From: an uncultured Parafilimonas sp.
GTDB taxonomy: Bacteria; Bacteroidota; Bacteroidia; Chitinophagales; Chitinophagaceae
Direction: 5' to 3'
NCBI GenBank assembly: GCA_903882935.1
Contig: CAIRZB010000072.1
Span: 1 to 64,000 of the forward strand
DNA: 64,000 nt
Below, piece by piece: positions 56,097-64,000 of the stretch (position 1 is the first letter of the stretch; each line of letters begins with the position of its first letter). The notes below the pieces were generated by a model, which had not been told where the DNA came from, made no database searches, and saw nothing but the letters and a program-made list of their open reading frames with translations. Both the position numbers and the translations under genes were made by a program.

Positions 56097-58079
56097 ATGA
56101 GCGCGCATCTAAAGAAAATTTCAGCAGCCGGCATCTTAATTACGCTAGGTATTATTTTCGGCGACATTGGCACTTCTCCCCTGTATGTATTCCAAGCCAT
56201 TGTGGGCGACCGCCCAGTTTCAGAACAACTTGTTTACGGCGGCATTTCTTGCGTTTTTTGGACACTTACCCTGCAAACAACCTTTAAGTACATCCTTCTT
56301 ACCCTGCAAGCAGACAATAAGGGCGAAGGTGGTATTTTTTCGCTTTTCGCGTTGGTTCGCCGTTACCGGCATTGGCTTTATTTCCCGGCCATTGTGGGTG
56401 CGGGCACCCTGCTGGCTGACGGTATTATTACCCCGCCCATTTCAGTAGCCTCAGCCATTGAAGGGCTAAACGGTGTAAAAGGCTTGGAAAAAACCATCGT
56501 GGCTGGCAACAACCTAACGGTGGGCATAGTAATAGCCATACTCTCGTTGCTCTTCTTTTTCCAACGGTTTGGCACCAAAGTGGTGGGCAGTGCGTTTGGG
56601 CCTATCATGTTTATTTGGTTTGCCATGATAATGGTGCTGGGCCTGCACGAGCTGTTGCAGTTTCCGATAATATTAAAAGCCTTTAACCCTTATTACGCTT
56701 TTGACCTATTGTACCATTACCCTAAAGGGTTCTGGTTGCTAGGGGCGGTTTTCCTCTGTACCACCGGGGCAGAGGCCTTATATTCCGACTTAGGCCACTG
56801 CGGCAGACGAAACATACAGGTAAGCTGGATTTTTGTAAAGGTTTCGTTGTTGGCCAGTTATTTTGGCCAGGGCGCTTGGCTGTTAAACAGCGGCATGAAA
56901 ACCTTGTACGATGCGCCCACCAAATCGCTCTTGAACCCTTTTTATGAAATGATACCGCACCATTTTTTGTTGCCGGCCATTATAGTTGCCACCTGCGCAA
57001 CCATTATAGCCAGCCAAGCATTGATCAGCGGATCATTCACGCTGATAAGCGAAGCGGTTAGCCTTAATTTTTGGCCAAAAATAACCATAAAATTCCCCAG
57101 CAACATTAAAGGCCAAATTTACATACCCAGCATAAACTTTATACTGTGGGTGGGCTGTATAGCTGTAATGCTGTACTTCCGCGACTCAACCAGTATGCAG
57201 GCTGCGTATGGGTTTTCCATTACGATTGCCATGCTAATGACCACCACCCTTATGTTCTATTACATGAAGTTTGTTAAAAAATGGGTAACTGTTGTTTTAG
57301 TGATGATATTGCTAATTTTTGTAACCGTTGAAACATCATTCTTTATTGCCAATGCCGGTAAAATACTGCAACGGTGGATGTTCCTAATTTTTGAGGTAGG
57401 CATCATTTTCACCATGTACATTTGGTTTAAGGCACGCAAAATAACCAACCGCTTTCTAAATTTCGTAAGTTTAACGGAGCAAATACCCGCCATTAAGGAA
57501 CTGAGTACCGATGAAACGGTACCAAAGGCTGCGACACACCTGGTGTTTTTAACCAAGGCCAATAACGACAAGAGCGTTGAACAAAAAGTGATCAGCTCAA
57601 TTTTTGGCCGCCAGCCCAAAAGGGCCGATGTATATTGGTTTGTGCACATTGATAGGACCGATGAACCTTACACAATGGAATACAGTATACACCATTTGGA
57701 AGATGACAAAGTGATACGGGTTGATTTTAGGTTAGGTTTTAGGATACAAACACGTATTAACCTGTTTTTTAAAATGATTTTGGATGATATGCTGCGGCAC
57801 CATGAACTGCACCTAAAGGAAAACAAATACGAAGCCATGCAAAAGTATAAGCTTGCGGCTGACATTCGGTATGTGATTATTGAACGTTTTTTATCGGTGG
57901 AAAATGAGTTTTCGGTGAAGGAAGGCTTTATCTTGAATTCATATTTTAGCATCAAGCAGTTAAGCCAAAGCGACAAAAAGGCTTTCGGCTTAGATGGTAG
58001 CGACACACAAATTGAGTGGATACCATTGGTGGTTACGCCACCGGCCCATATTGATTTAAAAAGGGTTGCGTTTGCATAA
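56097..58079 (+). CDS. kup: Potassium transporter, KUP/HAK family
   Basis: A K+/H+ symport-type potassium uptake protein. The 660-residue protein has 12 hydrophobic helices and the signature segments: LGIIFGDIGTSPLYVFQAIV, ADNKGEGGIFSLFALV, GDGIITPPISVASAIEG-like (LLADGIITPPISVASAIEGL) and CTTGAEALYSDLGHCG. The C-terminal ~200 residues form the soluble domain seen in the family. The length is normal. A strong hairpin terminator follows the gene at 58106. Confidence 0.96.
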   Translation: MSAHLKKISAAGILITLGIIFGDIGTSPLYVFQAIVGDRPVSEQLVYGGISCVFWTLTLQTTFKYILLTLQADNKGEGGIFSLFALVRRYRHWLYFPAIVGAGTLLADGIITPPISVASAIEGLNGVKGLEKTIVAGNNLTVGIVIAILSLLFFFQRFGTKVVGSAFGPIMFIWFAMIMVLGLHELLQFPIILKAFNPYYAFDLLYHYPKGFWLLGAVFLCTTGAEALYSDLGHCGRRNIQVSWIFVKVSLLASYFGQGAWLLNSGMKTLYDAPTKSLLNPFYEMIPHHFLLPAIIVATCATIIASQALISGSFTLISEAVSLNFWPKITIKFPSNIKGQIYIPSINFILWVGCIAVMLYFRDSTSMQAAYGFSITIAMLMTTTLMFYYMKFVKKWVTVVLVMILLIFVTVETSFFIANAGKILQRWMFLIFEVGIIFTMYIWFKARKITNRFLNFVSLTEQIPAIKELSTDETVPKAATHLVFLTKANNDKSVEQKVISSIFGRQPKRADVYWFVHIDRTDEPYTMEYSIHHLEDDKVIRVDFRLGFRIQTRINLFFKMILDDMLRHHELHLKENKYEAMQKYKLAADIRYVIIERFLSVENEFSVKEGFILNSYFSIKQLSQSDKKAFGLDGSDTQIEWIPLVVTPPAHIDLKRVAFA

Positions 58080-58105
58080 CCATCACTCAAGCAACGCATA
58101 CATAT

Positions 58106-58150
58106 AAAAAGAGTTACGCCGGTGAAACAACCACCGGCGTAACTCTTTTT
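58106..58150 (+). terminator. Terminator of kup
   Basis: A 19-bp perfect stem (AAAAAGAGTTACGCCGGTG / CACCGGCGTAACTCTTTTT) with loop AAACAAC, 26 bp after the stop. The right arm ends in TTTTT, so it works for plus-strand transcripts, and the left A-run gives the minus strand the same signal. Confidence 0.92.
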
Positions 58151-58231
58151 ATCCCCTGCTTGTTAAGCAGCGGGCTAATATGGTCCCACACAAAGCCAAA
58201 CCACAAAAACCATCCAACCCACCAAATCTCA

Positions 58232-58681
58232 CTATAAACATCCCCCCTTCCTCCTCGTGTCAATCAAATACTGTATTCTCCAAACACCGTTTTGCCTTAG
58301 CAATTGGTACGAATCAACCCCGCAGTGGCTAAACACACCCTTGTAATAAAACTGGTAGGGCGTCCAAACGATGGCCAACGGCCCATCAATTTGCACAACT
58401 GAAAACGTAATGCGCTCATCCCCATCATTTTTTTTCATGCCGCCAATCACATGTGCAAAATCCAATACTTTTTCATCGCTAACGGTGGTTTTGCCGTCTT
58501 TCTCGTTTATGCTTTGCAAAATAGCGCCCTCAGTAAAAGCCCCGACAATGCCAGCGCTATCTGCAGTTTTCATGGCAGTAAACAACTTATTTACCGCAGC
58601 CTTAACTGAATCCTGCCCTGTTTGGGCCTTTAATGATGCGGCTGCCAGTATAACAACCGTAAAAATGAATATTTTCTGCAT
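58232..58681 (-). CDS. Exported SnoaL/NTF2-like protein
   Basis: A 149-residue exported protein. The signal peptide ends SLKAQ. The NTF2-like fold is recognisable from VKAAVNKLFTAMKTADSAGI, VGAFTEGAILQSINEKDGKT, VVQIDGPLAIVWTPYQFYYK and CGVDSYQLLRQNGVWRIQYL. No catalytic residue pattern can be assigned. It is the second small exported NTF2-like gene in the window (with 40998-41450); these are probably separate members and not tandem duplicates. It is convergent with kup and divergent from the lipoprotein gene at 58790. Confidence 0.82.
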   Translation of the reverse strand: MQKIFIFTVVILAAASLKAQTGQDSVKAAVNKLFTAMKTADSAGIVGAFTEGAILQSINEKDGKTTVSDEKVLDFAHVIGGMKKNDGDERITFSVVQIDGPLAIVWTPYQFYYKGVFSHCGVDSYQLLRQNGVWRIQYLIDTRRKGGCL

Positions 58682-58789
58682 GAAGTGTTATTTAACATTG
58701 AAAGTAAATCATCAAACCCAAATGTGCAAGCCATTAATTGCTGGCCATTTTAATTTTTATGGGCTATTTTGCCAATAAAATTGCCTGCC

Positions 58790-60124
58790 ATGTTTACAAG
58801 CTGTTTCCCGTTATTAAAAACGTACGTTCCCACAACTGCAATATTAATCGGCATCACCCTATTGTTTGTTGGCTGCCGTGGCGAAAAAAATCAAGCAGCC
58901 GCACCCACACCTTCCGTAACCCTTACCCCAGCTAAAAAATTCAATTTCAACTCCTTTGTAGACTGCAATATGGCAGAGGCTTGGGTTGGCGACACCTTCC
59001 GGATTTTTCCCGGCAAGTATGGTGAGGACCCTTTGTGGGGTTACAGCAATGAGCTAAAATTTGCCGACGGCCGTACTGCAGATGAGGCCTTTGGCCGGCC
59101 CCAGGCCGAGTTTACCCAGCCGGGTATGCCAGCCAACGCGCTGCCCGGCAGGCCGGGCCTGCACGGGGCCGTTTGGTTTGAAACCGTTTACCAAGACCGC
59201 CAAGACCCCATCGGAAAAACCCTGTATGCGGTTTACCACAACGAAAACTATCCGGCTACCTTGCCATATGATTCGTTAACCGGTGAGGGCTACAAAAACA
59301 TCCTTTGGCCCCAGGGGTTAAAAGGGCCTTCAACGGCCACCGCGGTATGCCGCATTGGCATCATGCGCTCTACCAATGGCGGGCATAGTTGGCAAAACAG
59401 GGGTATTTTTATTGAAGACAAGCAGGCACGCCTAATACTGCGGCCCGATAATACGGCCATTAATTTTGCAGGCGGCACCGGCGACCCCTCGGCCGTGGCC
59501 AGCAACGGCTTCCTGTACCTTTTTTACGGCGAATACGGCTACCCAGGCAAGTACGACCATAACAGCTACAACGCCGAGGTAGAACACAACGGCCAGTGCA
59601 TAAGCGTTGCCCGAATTGCTTTGAGCGAACTTGACAACCCAGCTGGCAAGGCCCGCCGTTGGGACGGTACCGGCTTTAATGCCCCTTTTGACAGTGTAGG
59701 CAAACCAGTGGCAGCATTGGTAATACCTACAGCCCAGGGCGGTGGTGCGGCCTCTTCCCCCACAGCCAAGTACTATTGGGGGCCATCTGTAAGCTGGAAC
59801 AGTTACCTAAACGCTTGGGTTATGCTGATGGCGAAGGCTGAAGGCCCGTCTTGGAAGGGCAACAGCATTTACGTGTCGTTTAACACGAACAAAGACCTTG
59901 GCGTTGGCAACAACTCGCAGCAATGGTCCGCACCGCAACTGCTGGTTAAAAAGCCGGGCCACGTGCTTTGGTACCCCAGCTTACAGCCTTTGGCAACCCC
60001 CGGTGATGTTGCCGCAAAAAACACTTGCCTGCGGCTTGGCCAAAAAGCCCGGTTGTTTTATAAGGATAACCAGCCCGACACCAGCGAATACCTGTCAGAA
60101 TACCTGGTGGATTTTAAGCGGTAG
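58790..60124 (+). CDS. Propeller-like lipoprotein of unknown function
   Basis: A 444-residue lipoprotein from the ATG at 58790 (the frame upstream starts with TTG). The lipobox is ITLLFVGC (near residue 28). The sequence has repeated segments reminiscent of sialidase/DUF4185 propellers: RIGIMRSTNGGHSWQNRGIF has the S-x-D/N-G-G-x-x-W Asp-box form, and TGDPSAVASNGFLYLFYGEY, YYWGPSVSWNSYLNAWVMLM and VLWYPSLQPLATPG are the other blades. A surface glycan-binding or glycosidase role is plausible but the catalytic residues cannot be assigned. Confidence 0.6.
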   Translation: MFTSCFPLLKTYVPTTAILIGITLLFVGCRGEKNQAAAPTPSVTLTPAKKFNFNSFVDCNMAEAWVGDTFRIFPGKYGEDPLWGYSNELKFADGRTADEAFGRPQAEFTQPGMPANALPGRPGLHGAVWFETVYQDRQDPIGKTLYAVYHNENYPATLPYDSLTGEGYKNILWPQGLKGPSTATAVCRIGIMRSTNGGHSWQNRGIFIEDKQARLILRPDNTAINFAGGTGDPSAVASNGFLYLFYGEYGYPGKYDHNSYNAEVEHNGQCISVARIALSELDNPAGKARRWDGTGFNAPFDSVGKPVAALVIPTAQGGGAASSPTAKYYWGPSVSWNSYLNAWVMLMAKAEGPSWKGNSIYVSFNTNKDLGVGNNSQQWSAPQLLVKKPGHVLWYPSLQPLATPGDVAAKNTCLRLGQKARLFYKDNQPDTSEYLSEYLVDFKR

Positions 60125-60204
60125 CCGGTAGCAAGCCCGCACAACAAAAAATGTTTACCCACCCAAAGGCATAACAATTGCCTAACGGGCATACCTTTAC
60201 ACGC

Positions 60205-60858
60205 ATGGATGCGAATAAAAGCCTACCGCTGCTGGATGCGGTTGAAGTACGTATTTTGGGTTGCCTGATGGAGAAGGCTAAAACAACCCCAGACTATTAC
60301 CCCATGACGGTCAACGGTCTAACGGCCGCCTGCAACCAAAAAACATCACGCCGGCCTGTGGTGAATTACGATGAGGAAACAGTGGTGGCAGGGCTAAATT
60401 CACTAAAACGGAAAGGGTTTGTGTCAACCGCCACCGGCGGAACCGCCCGCAGTGTTAAATACAAGCATAACTTTGCATTGGTGTACCCCGTTACGCAGGA
60501 AGAAGTGGCCGTTATGTGCCTGCTTTTTTTACGGGCTTACCAAACCCCCGGCGAGATAAATACCAACAGCGGGCGCATGTACGAGTTTGTTGATTTGGAA
60601 GAGGTGCAGGCTGTGTTAGATAAGTTTGCAGCCATGGACCCACCGTTTGTACTGCAATTACCCCGCCGCCCCGGCCAAAAAGAAGCACGCTATACCCATT
60701 TGTTCGGCGGCGTACCCGATTTGTCGGCCTTTGACACGCCTGAAGAGCAGCCCATACTTTCAACCGGTAATTACGAGGCCCGGTTGGAAAAACTGGAGCA
60801 AGATTTTGCCGAACTGAAAGAAGCCTTTGGCAAATTGATGAAGGAGTTACATGGTTAG
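60205..60858 (+). CDS. YceH-like DUF480 protein
   Basis: A 217-residue protein from the ATG at 60205. It matches the DUF480/YceH family: VRILGCLMEKAKTTPDYYPM, GLTAACNQKTSRRPVVNYDE, GLNSLKRKGFVSTATGGTAR and VMCLLFLRAYQTPGEINTNS. The family has two winged-helix domains and its members are probably transcription-related, but function is unproven. A C-terminal coiled coil (LEKLEQDFAELKEAF) may mediate dimerisation. It lies behind the propeller lipoprotein, with an 80-bp gap. Confidence 0.9.
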   Translation: MDANKSLPLLDAVEVRILGCLMEKAKTTPDYYPMTVNGLTAACNQKTSRRPVVNYDEETVVAGLNSLKRKGFVSTATGGTARSVKYKHNFALVYPVTQEEVAVMCLLFLRAYQTPGEINTNSGRMYEFVDLEEVQAVLDKFAAMDPPFVLQLPRRPGQKEARYTHLFGGVPDLSAFDTPEEQPILSTGNYEARLEKLEQDFAELKEAFGKLMKELHG

Positions 60859-60941
60859 GGCCAGTGGCTTTAGGATGAACGACAATGCCACAATAATTTG
60901 TCACCAATAAACGATATTGTTGGCCGCTATAGCTGGTTTTT

Positions 60942-61571
60942 TTAAGCTGGCTTCTGTAGCACGATCGTCAAAATTCTGGGCAGGCCTCCCCTATCGCCAT
61001 CATCAAAGTGTTCGTTAATATCAACCGGCACCAGCCCATTCTGTTTGCCCGCCTGTATAAAGTCAGAAACATGGTGGGCAAAACAATCCACAATTTGCAA
61101 GCCGTCTTCAGTTTCAAACCTAGCCTTTGTTCCCGAGTATTGTTTAAAGGGGTGCAGTTCACCAATGTACACAAAGCCGCCGGGTGCCAGTGCGCGGCTG
61201 GCCTCGCTAAAAATTGAACCTAAGTCACTTATATGCTCCAACACCAGGCTAAAAGTTATCAAGTTATACTGGCCAGTACTAAATGCCCAGGGTTGGGTTA
61301 TATCCGCTTGTATAAATTGGGCGGTGGGCAGGGCTATTTTCTCTTTGGCCTTGGCGAGCATTTCAGCTGAAAAATCAACCGCCGTAATATGTTTCGCCCG
61401 GCTGGCCAGCCACACGGTGTTTTTACCGGTGCCGCAGCCAATTTCCAGGCAGTTGTCAAAAGGCAAGCCCCCCAAAACAGCACGCAGGGCTACCCCCTCA
61501 AGGTCGCGTGTTTTATTTTGGTTAGTATCGTATTGCGCGGCCCATTTATTGTAAGCTGTTTTTACATCCAT
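60942..61571 (-). CDS. Class I SAM-dependent methyltransferase
   Basis: A 209-residue Rossmann-fold methyltransferase. Motif I is CLEIGCGTGKNTVWLAS, motif II ITAVDFSAEMLAKAKEKI, post-motif ADITQPWAF and motif IV LITFSLVLEHISDLGSIF, followed by the SAM-site FVYIGELHP. The family is broad (UbiE-like/methyltransferase 11). The substrate cannot be identified. It is convergent with yceH and divergent from the tRNA-Leu gene. Confidence 0.9.
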   Translation of the reverse strand: MDVKTAYNKWAAQYDTNQNKTRDLEGVALRAVLGGLPFDNCLEIGCGTGKNTVWLASRAKHITAVDFSAEMLAKAKEKIALPTAQFIQADITQPWAFSTGQYNLITFSLVLEHISDLGSIFSEASRALAPGGFVYIGELHPFKQYSGTKARFETEDGLQIVDCFAHHVSDFIQAGKQNGLVPVDINEHFDDGDRGGLPRILTIVLQKPA

Positions 61572-61650
61572 GGCTGCCCCTATCGGTTTAAGTTTGTTAC
61601 CAAATAATTATCCAAAATTAGCGGCATTTTTTATTAAAAGGGCAAACAGG

Positions 61651-61682
61651 TTTGCACAATAACTATTACACCCCTATATTTG
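61651..61682 (+). promoter_or_regulatory. Bacteroidota-type promoter of tRNA-Leu
   Basis: TTTG (61651-61654), a 20-bp spacer and TATATTTG (61675-61682) fit the TTTG-N19-21-TAnnTTTG consensus. It is placed 19 bp before the tRNA, so transcription starts shortly before the mature 5' end. Confidence 0.75.
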
Positions 61683-61701
61683 CAGCCCTGAAACACAAAA
61701 T

Positions 61702-61785
61702 GCCCAGGTGGCGAAATTGGTAGACGCACTGTGTTCAGGTCGCAGCGTTCGCAAGGATGTGCTGGTTCGAATCCAGTCCTGGGCA
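61702..61785 (+). tRNA. tRNA-Leu (CAG)
   Basis: An 84-nt type II tRNA. The acceptor stem GCCCAGG/CCTGGGC is perfect; D-loop GGTAGACGC; anticodon stem CTGTG/CGCAG with loop TTCAGGT (anticodon CAG); a long variable arm (CGTTCGCAAGGATG); T-loop TTCGAAT. The 3' end is not encoded as CCA (the next bases are CCT), so the CCA-adding enzyme must complete it. The adjoining integrase suggests this gene serves as an attachment site. Confidence 0.95.
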
Positions 61786-61788
61786 CCT

Positions 61789-61814
61789 CACCCCCTCTCA
61801 AAGGGGGTTTTTTT
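61789..61814 (+). terminator. Terminator behind tRNA-Leu
   Basis: CCCCCT-CTCAA-AGGGGG followed by seven Ts, starting 4 bp after the tRNA. Confidence 0.8.
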
Positions 61815-61909
61815 ACGCCTTAAATATCACATTATCAATGGTTTGCGATTTTCATCCTTCTTTTTGTTTCCTTTAATAATATAATCTTTTCTCATTTTTT
61901 GTACCTCTA

Positions 61910-61926
61910 TTGTACCTCAGGTACAA
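61910..61926. promoter_or_regulatory. Palindrome TTGTACCTcAGGTACAA upstream of the integrase
   Basis: A perfect 8-bp-arm palindrome with a further half-site TTTGTACCT at 61898-61906, 60 bp before the integrase start. It fits a site for a dimeric regulator or the integrase itself. A second pair, CCTTTAG (61946) and CTAAAGG (61978), brackets the ribosome-binding region. Confidence 0.45.
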
Positions 61927-61985
61927 ACATTAATGGTATTTCATACCTTTAGGGAACAAACATCAAACCAAAGGAAACTAAAGGC

Positions 61986-63056
61986 ATGAGTGTAGTATTG
62001 AGAAAAAGGAAGAACGCAGACGGTACAACATCGCTACGGCTTGATATTTACCATAACGGTCAACGGTCAATTGAAACCTTGAAAACGTTGAAACTCACGA
62101 AACTGTCGAATGCGGCAGACCGCGAAAACAACAAAACTCTTCTGCAACAGGCAGAAGTAATAAGGGTGACACGGGCGGCGGAACTGGAAGCGAACAACTA
62201 TAATCTGGTTACGGACACTGGAAAAAAAACAATCATCGCTATTTGGATGCAATCCTTTGTTGATTCTTACACCAAAAAAGACAAAAGGAATTTGCAAGGG
62301 GCGTTGAACCGGTTTGAAGATTACTTAAAAGCAATTGGCAAAACGGGGCTAACATTCGGTGGCATCGATGCACTTTTGATTGAGGATTTTATTGGCTACC
62401 TTGAGGAAAGGAGCACCGGTGAAGGAGCCAGCTCCTATTACAGCCGTTTTAAAAAGATGTTAAAACAGGCATACCGCAAGAAGTTGCTCAAGGACAATGT
62501 GCTGGATTTGGTGGAACGAAAGGTAAAAGGCAGGGCTAAAAAGAAAGAAGCTTTGACACTGGAGGAAATAAGAACACTCGCCGCTACACCTACAGAAAGC
62601 TTGGAAGTACGAAGGGCATTTTTGTTCAGTTGCCTGACTGGGCTGCGGTGGATCGACATTAAGGGCCTCACATGGGCAGAAATAAGCCTTCGGGTCCGCC
62701 AAATTAAAATAAAGCAAAGCAAAACGGGCGAATACGTTGTCATCCCCCTCAACAATGCCGCTGTAAAGCTATTGGGCGACTACAACGAACCCTTAATTAA
62801 TATATTCGAGCTACCTACCGCGAACGGAGCAAATAAGACCTTAAAGGCCTGGGTGAAGCGCGCTGGTATAAACAAAGAGATCACATGGCACAATGCCCGC
62901 CATAGTTTCGGAACTAACCTGATTTTTAACGACGTGGATATATTCACCGCTTCAAAGTTGCTGGGACATACAAGCATGAAACATACCCAGCGATATGTAA
63001 AAGCTGCTGATGAAATGAAGCGCAGCGCTACCGACAAAATAAATATTGACTTTTAA
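61986..63056 (+). CDS. Tyrosine recombinase (integrase) of an integrative element
   Basis: A 356-residue site-specific integrase with the Bacteroidota layout: N-terminal arm-binding segment (residues 1-70, LRKRKNADGTTSLRLDIYHN), core-binding SAM-like domain (80-185) and catalytic domain. All catalytic residues are present: R221 (GLRWIDIKGL), K246 (QSKTGEYVVIPL), H302/R305 (WHNARHSFG), H328 (LLGHTS) and Y337 (HTQRYVK). It is full length, with no frameshift. It starts 200 bp after tRNA-Leu, the classic attachment-gene position. The Bacteroidota ICE and Tn-type integrases are closest in layout. Confidence 0.93.
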   Translation: MSVVLRKRKNADGTTSLRLDIYHNGQRSIETLKTLKLTKLSNAADRENNKTLLQQAEVIRVTRAAELEANNYNLVTDTGKKTIIAIWMQSFVDSYTKKDKRNLQGALNRFEDYLKAIGKTGLTFGGIDALLIEDFIGYLEERSTGEGASSYYSRFKKMLKQAYRKKLLKDNVLDLVERKVKGRAKKKEALTLEEIRTLAATPTESLEVRRAFLFSCLTGLRWIDIKGLTWAEISLRVRQIKIKQSKTGEYVVIPLNNAAVKLLGDYNEPLINIFELPTANGANKTLKAWVKRAGINKEITWHNARHSFGTNLIFNDVDIFTASKLLGHTSMKHTQRYVKAADEMKRSATDKINIDF

Positions 63057-63066
63057 CTATTTCTCG

Positions 63067-64000
63067 ATGATTAATATTGATGATATAGCAGATAGTATCA
63101 GGCCAAGACACGTGATTTTTAAAAATCCCCAAGGTGAGGACATTAAGCTTTGTGAAGAGATATTTATCGCACGGGATATTACAAGCCTACGAGATAGAGA
63201 AAAATATCTTTGCAACATAATTGAGGCAGAAGAAAGAATGCCTGTGTGCAAATTTATAAATGTAACATCTCTGAAATATACTATTGGATTAACAATAAAA
63301 CCCCGCAAAGGACAACCCTCCGGACACGAGCTACAAGACATTATGTCAACTCCTAACCCATTTGAATTTTTAAACTTAATTCATGCGGCCAAGCGCCGCT
63401 CATTAGCATTGATTGAGCAGTGCAAAATGGAGTTAAAATACACGGACGACCTACACACAATCGAACTTATTTTAGAAAGCTATATGAGTATTGACGGAAA
63501 ATATCAAAAACAATCCTACTTGCTCAATTTTGGCAATTTTACCGGCCATTATTTTAACAAAAATGAGTTTTCGCAGGTATTACAAGCCATTGTAAAAGCG
63601 TCAGACGCACAACCGCTTCATTTGCCACGGCAACCCATTGCCACCAATAAATTCCATAAACTATCCAAAGTCAATAATCGCGTAAGTAGTTTTGAAAGCA
63701 CTCTAGATCAAAGGCAATTGAAACAAATATTTGACTTGGTCGTAGAAATTGGGTTATTTAAAAAACCATTTACGGTGCTCGACTTAACAAATTTACTTGA
63801 AAATAGTCTTACCGTTCCAATATCTGTAAACAACAATAGGGATTTGACAGCTCTATTTGATTGCTTATATCAAGAAAAATACATATGTAAAAATTGGCAA
63901 AGTGTAATAAATAAATATCGTTGTTTAATAGGCCCTACCGGTGCAGTTATTACTTCTAAGAACTTGAGCGCTACAAAAACAAACATTAGCACAAAAAGCG
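63067..64000 (+). CDS. Unrecognised cargo gene, truncated by window end
   Basis: An ATG 10 bp after the integrase stop opens a frame of 311 codons with no stop before the window ends. It is real by length, spacing and steady codon use. The protein starts MINIDDIADSIRPRHVIFKN and contains FEFLNLIHAAKRRSLALIEQ and IFDLVVEIGLFKKPFTVLDL, with mixed helical character, no signal peptide and no named motif. It resembles no family I know. The DNA is visibly more A/T-rich than the host genes before the tRNA, which supports transfer. It is probably co-transcribed with the integrase. Confidence 0.7.
   Translation, partial: MINIDDIADSIRPRHVIFKNPQGEDIKLCEEIFIARDITSLRDREKYLCNIIEAEERMPVCKFINVTSLKYTIGLTIKPRKGQPSGHELQDIMSTPNPFEFLNLIHAAKRRSLALIEQCKMELKYTDDLHTIELILESYMSIDGKYQKQSYLLNFGNFTGHYFNKNEFSQVLQAIVKASDAQPLHLPRQPIATNKFHKLSKVNNRVSSFESTLDQRQLKQIFDLVVEIGLFKKPFTVLDLTNLLENSLTVPISVNNNRDLTALFDCLYQEKYICKNWQSVINKYRCLIGPTGAVITSKNLSATKTNISTKS

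Overview
The window is chromosomal DNA of a member of the Bacteroidota, most likely a Chitinophagaceae-like aerobe. The gene content points there: a DUF4294 protein, a DUF5684-signal peptidase I fusion, DUF4349 and pRiA4b ORF-3-like proteins, BshB1, a YbiT-type ABC-F protein and paired LytS/LytR-type regulators. So do promoters of the form TTTG-N20-TAnnTTTG, seen at the tRNA gene and at tetR. Genes are mostly single or in short operons, with many secreted proteins, lipoproteins and small outer-membrane-barrel-like proteins. No rRNA, CRISPR array or full-length insertion sequence is visible.

Layout. 1-3.4 kb: envelope proteins of unknown role and an HTH regulator. 4-6 kb: accA and dapA. 6-13.6 kb: a YdeI-like protein, lipoproteins, an M1 metallopeptidase, a NUDIX hydrolase, DUF4349, cmk and an SGNH esterase. 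13.8-17.4 kb: icd and dnaK, each with a clear terminator. 17.6-20.7 kb: cytochrome c maturation genes ccmE (CxxxY type) and ccmF. 21-26 kb: DUF4294, bshB1 (bacillithiol synthesis), a fatty acid desaturase, a heptad-repeat membrane protein and a YncE-like beta-propeller. 26-31 kb: an FKBP isomerase, an ABC-F ATPase with one degenerate site, a class IV aminotransferase and a photolyase. 31-38.8 kb (minus strand): a complete efflux operon, tetR-tolC-hlyD-two ATPases-two permeases. 39-43.6 kb: lspA, a sugar-phosphate-isomerase-like protein, an NTF2-like protein, a DUF2251-like protein and lepB. 43.7-47.5 kb: a transglutaminase-like protein, a LytS-type kinase and a LytTR regulator in one operon. 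47.7-48.5 kb: a broken Rpn-family nuclease/transposase gene. 48.7-61.6 kb: a serine hydrolase, CHAD and SDR proteins, a tRNA nucleotidyltransferase, an APC permease, kup, a propeller-like lipoprotein, yceH and a methyltransferase.

At 61.7 kb a tRNA-Leu(CAG) gene is followed directly by a complete tyrosine recombinase and then by an unrecognised, A/T-richer reading frame that runs off the window. This looks like the left edge of an integrative element. The adjacent host gene set includes the CCA-adding enzyme that this tRNA would need, because its 3' CCA is not encoded.

Non-coding DNA carries several families of small interspersed repeats. The most informative is a 97-bp element with 19-bp perfect inverted ends (CCCCCATCCCCTAAAGGGG) inside the Rpn pseudogene. 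A diverged relative lies at the 3' end of ccmF and supplies that protein's last codons.
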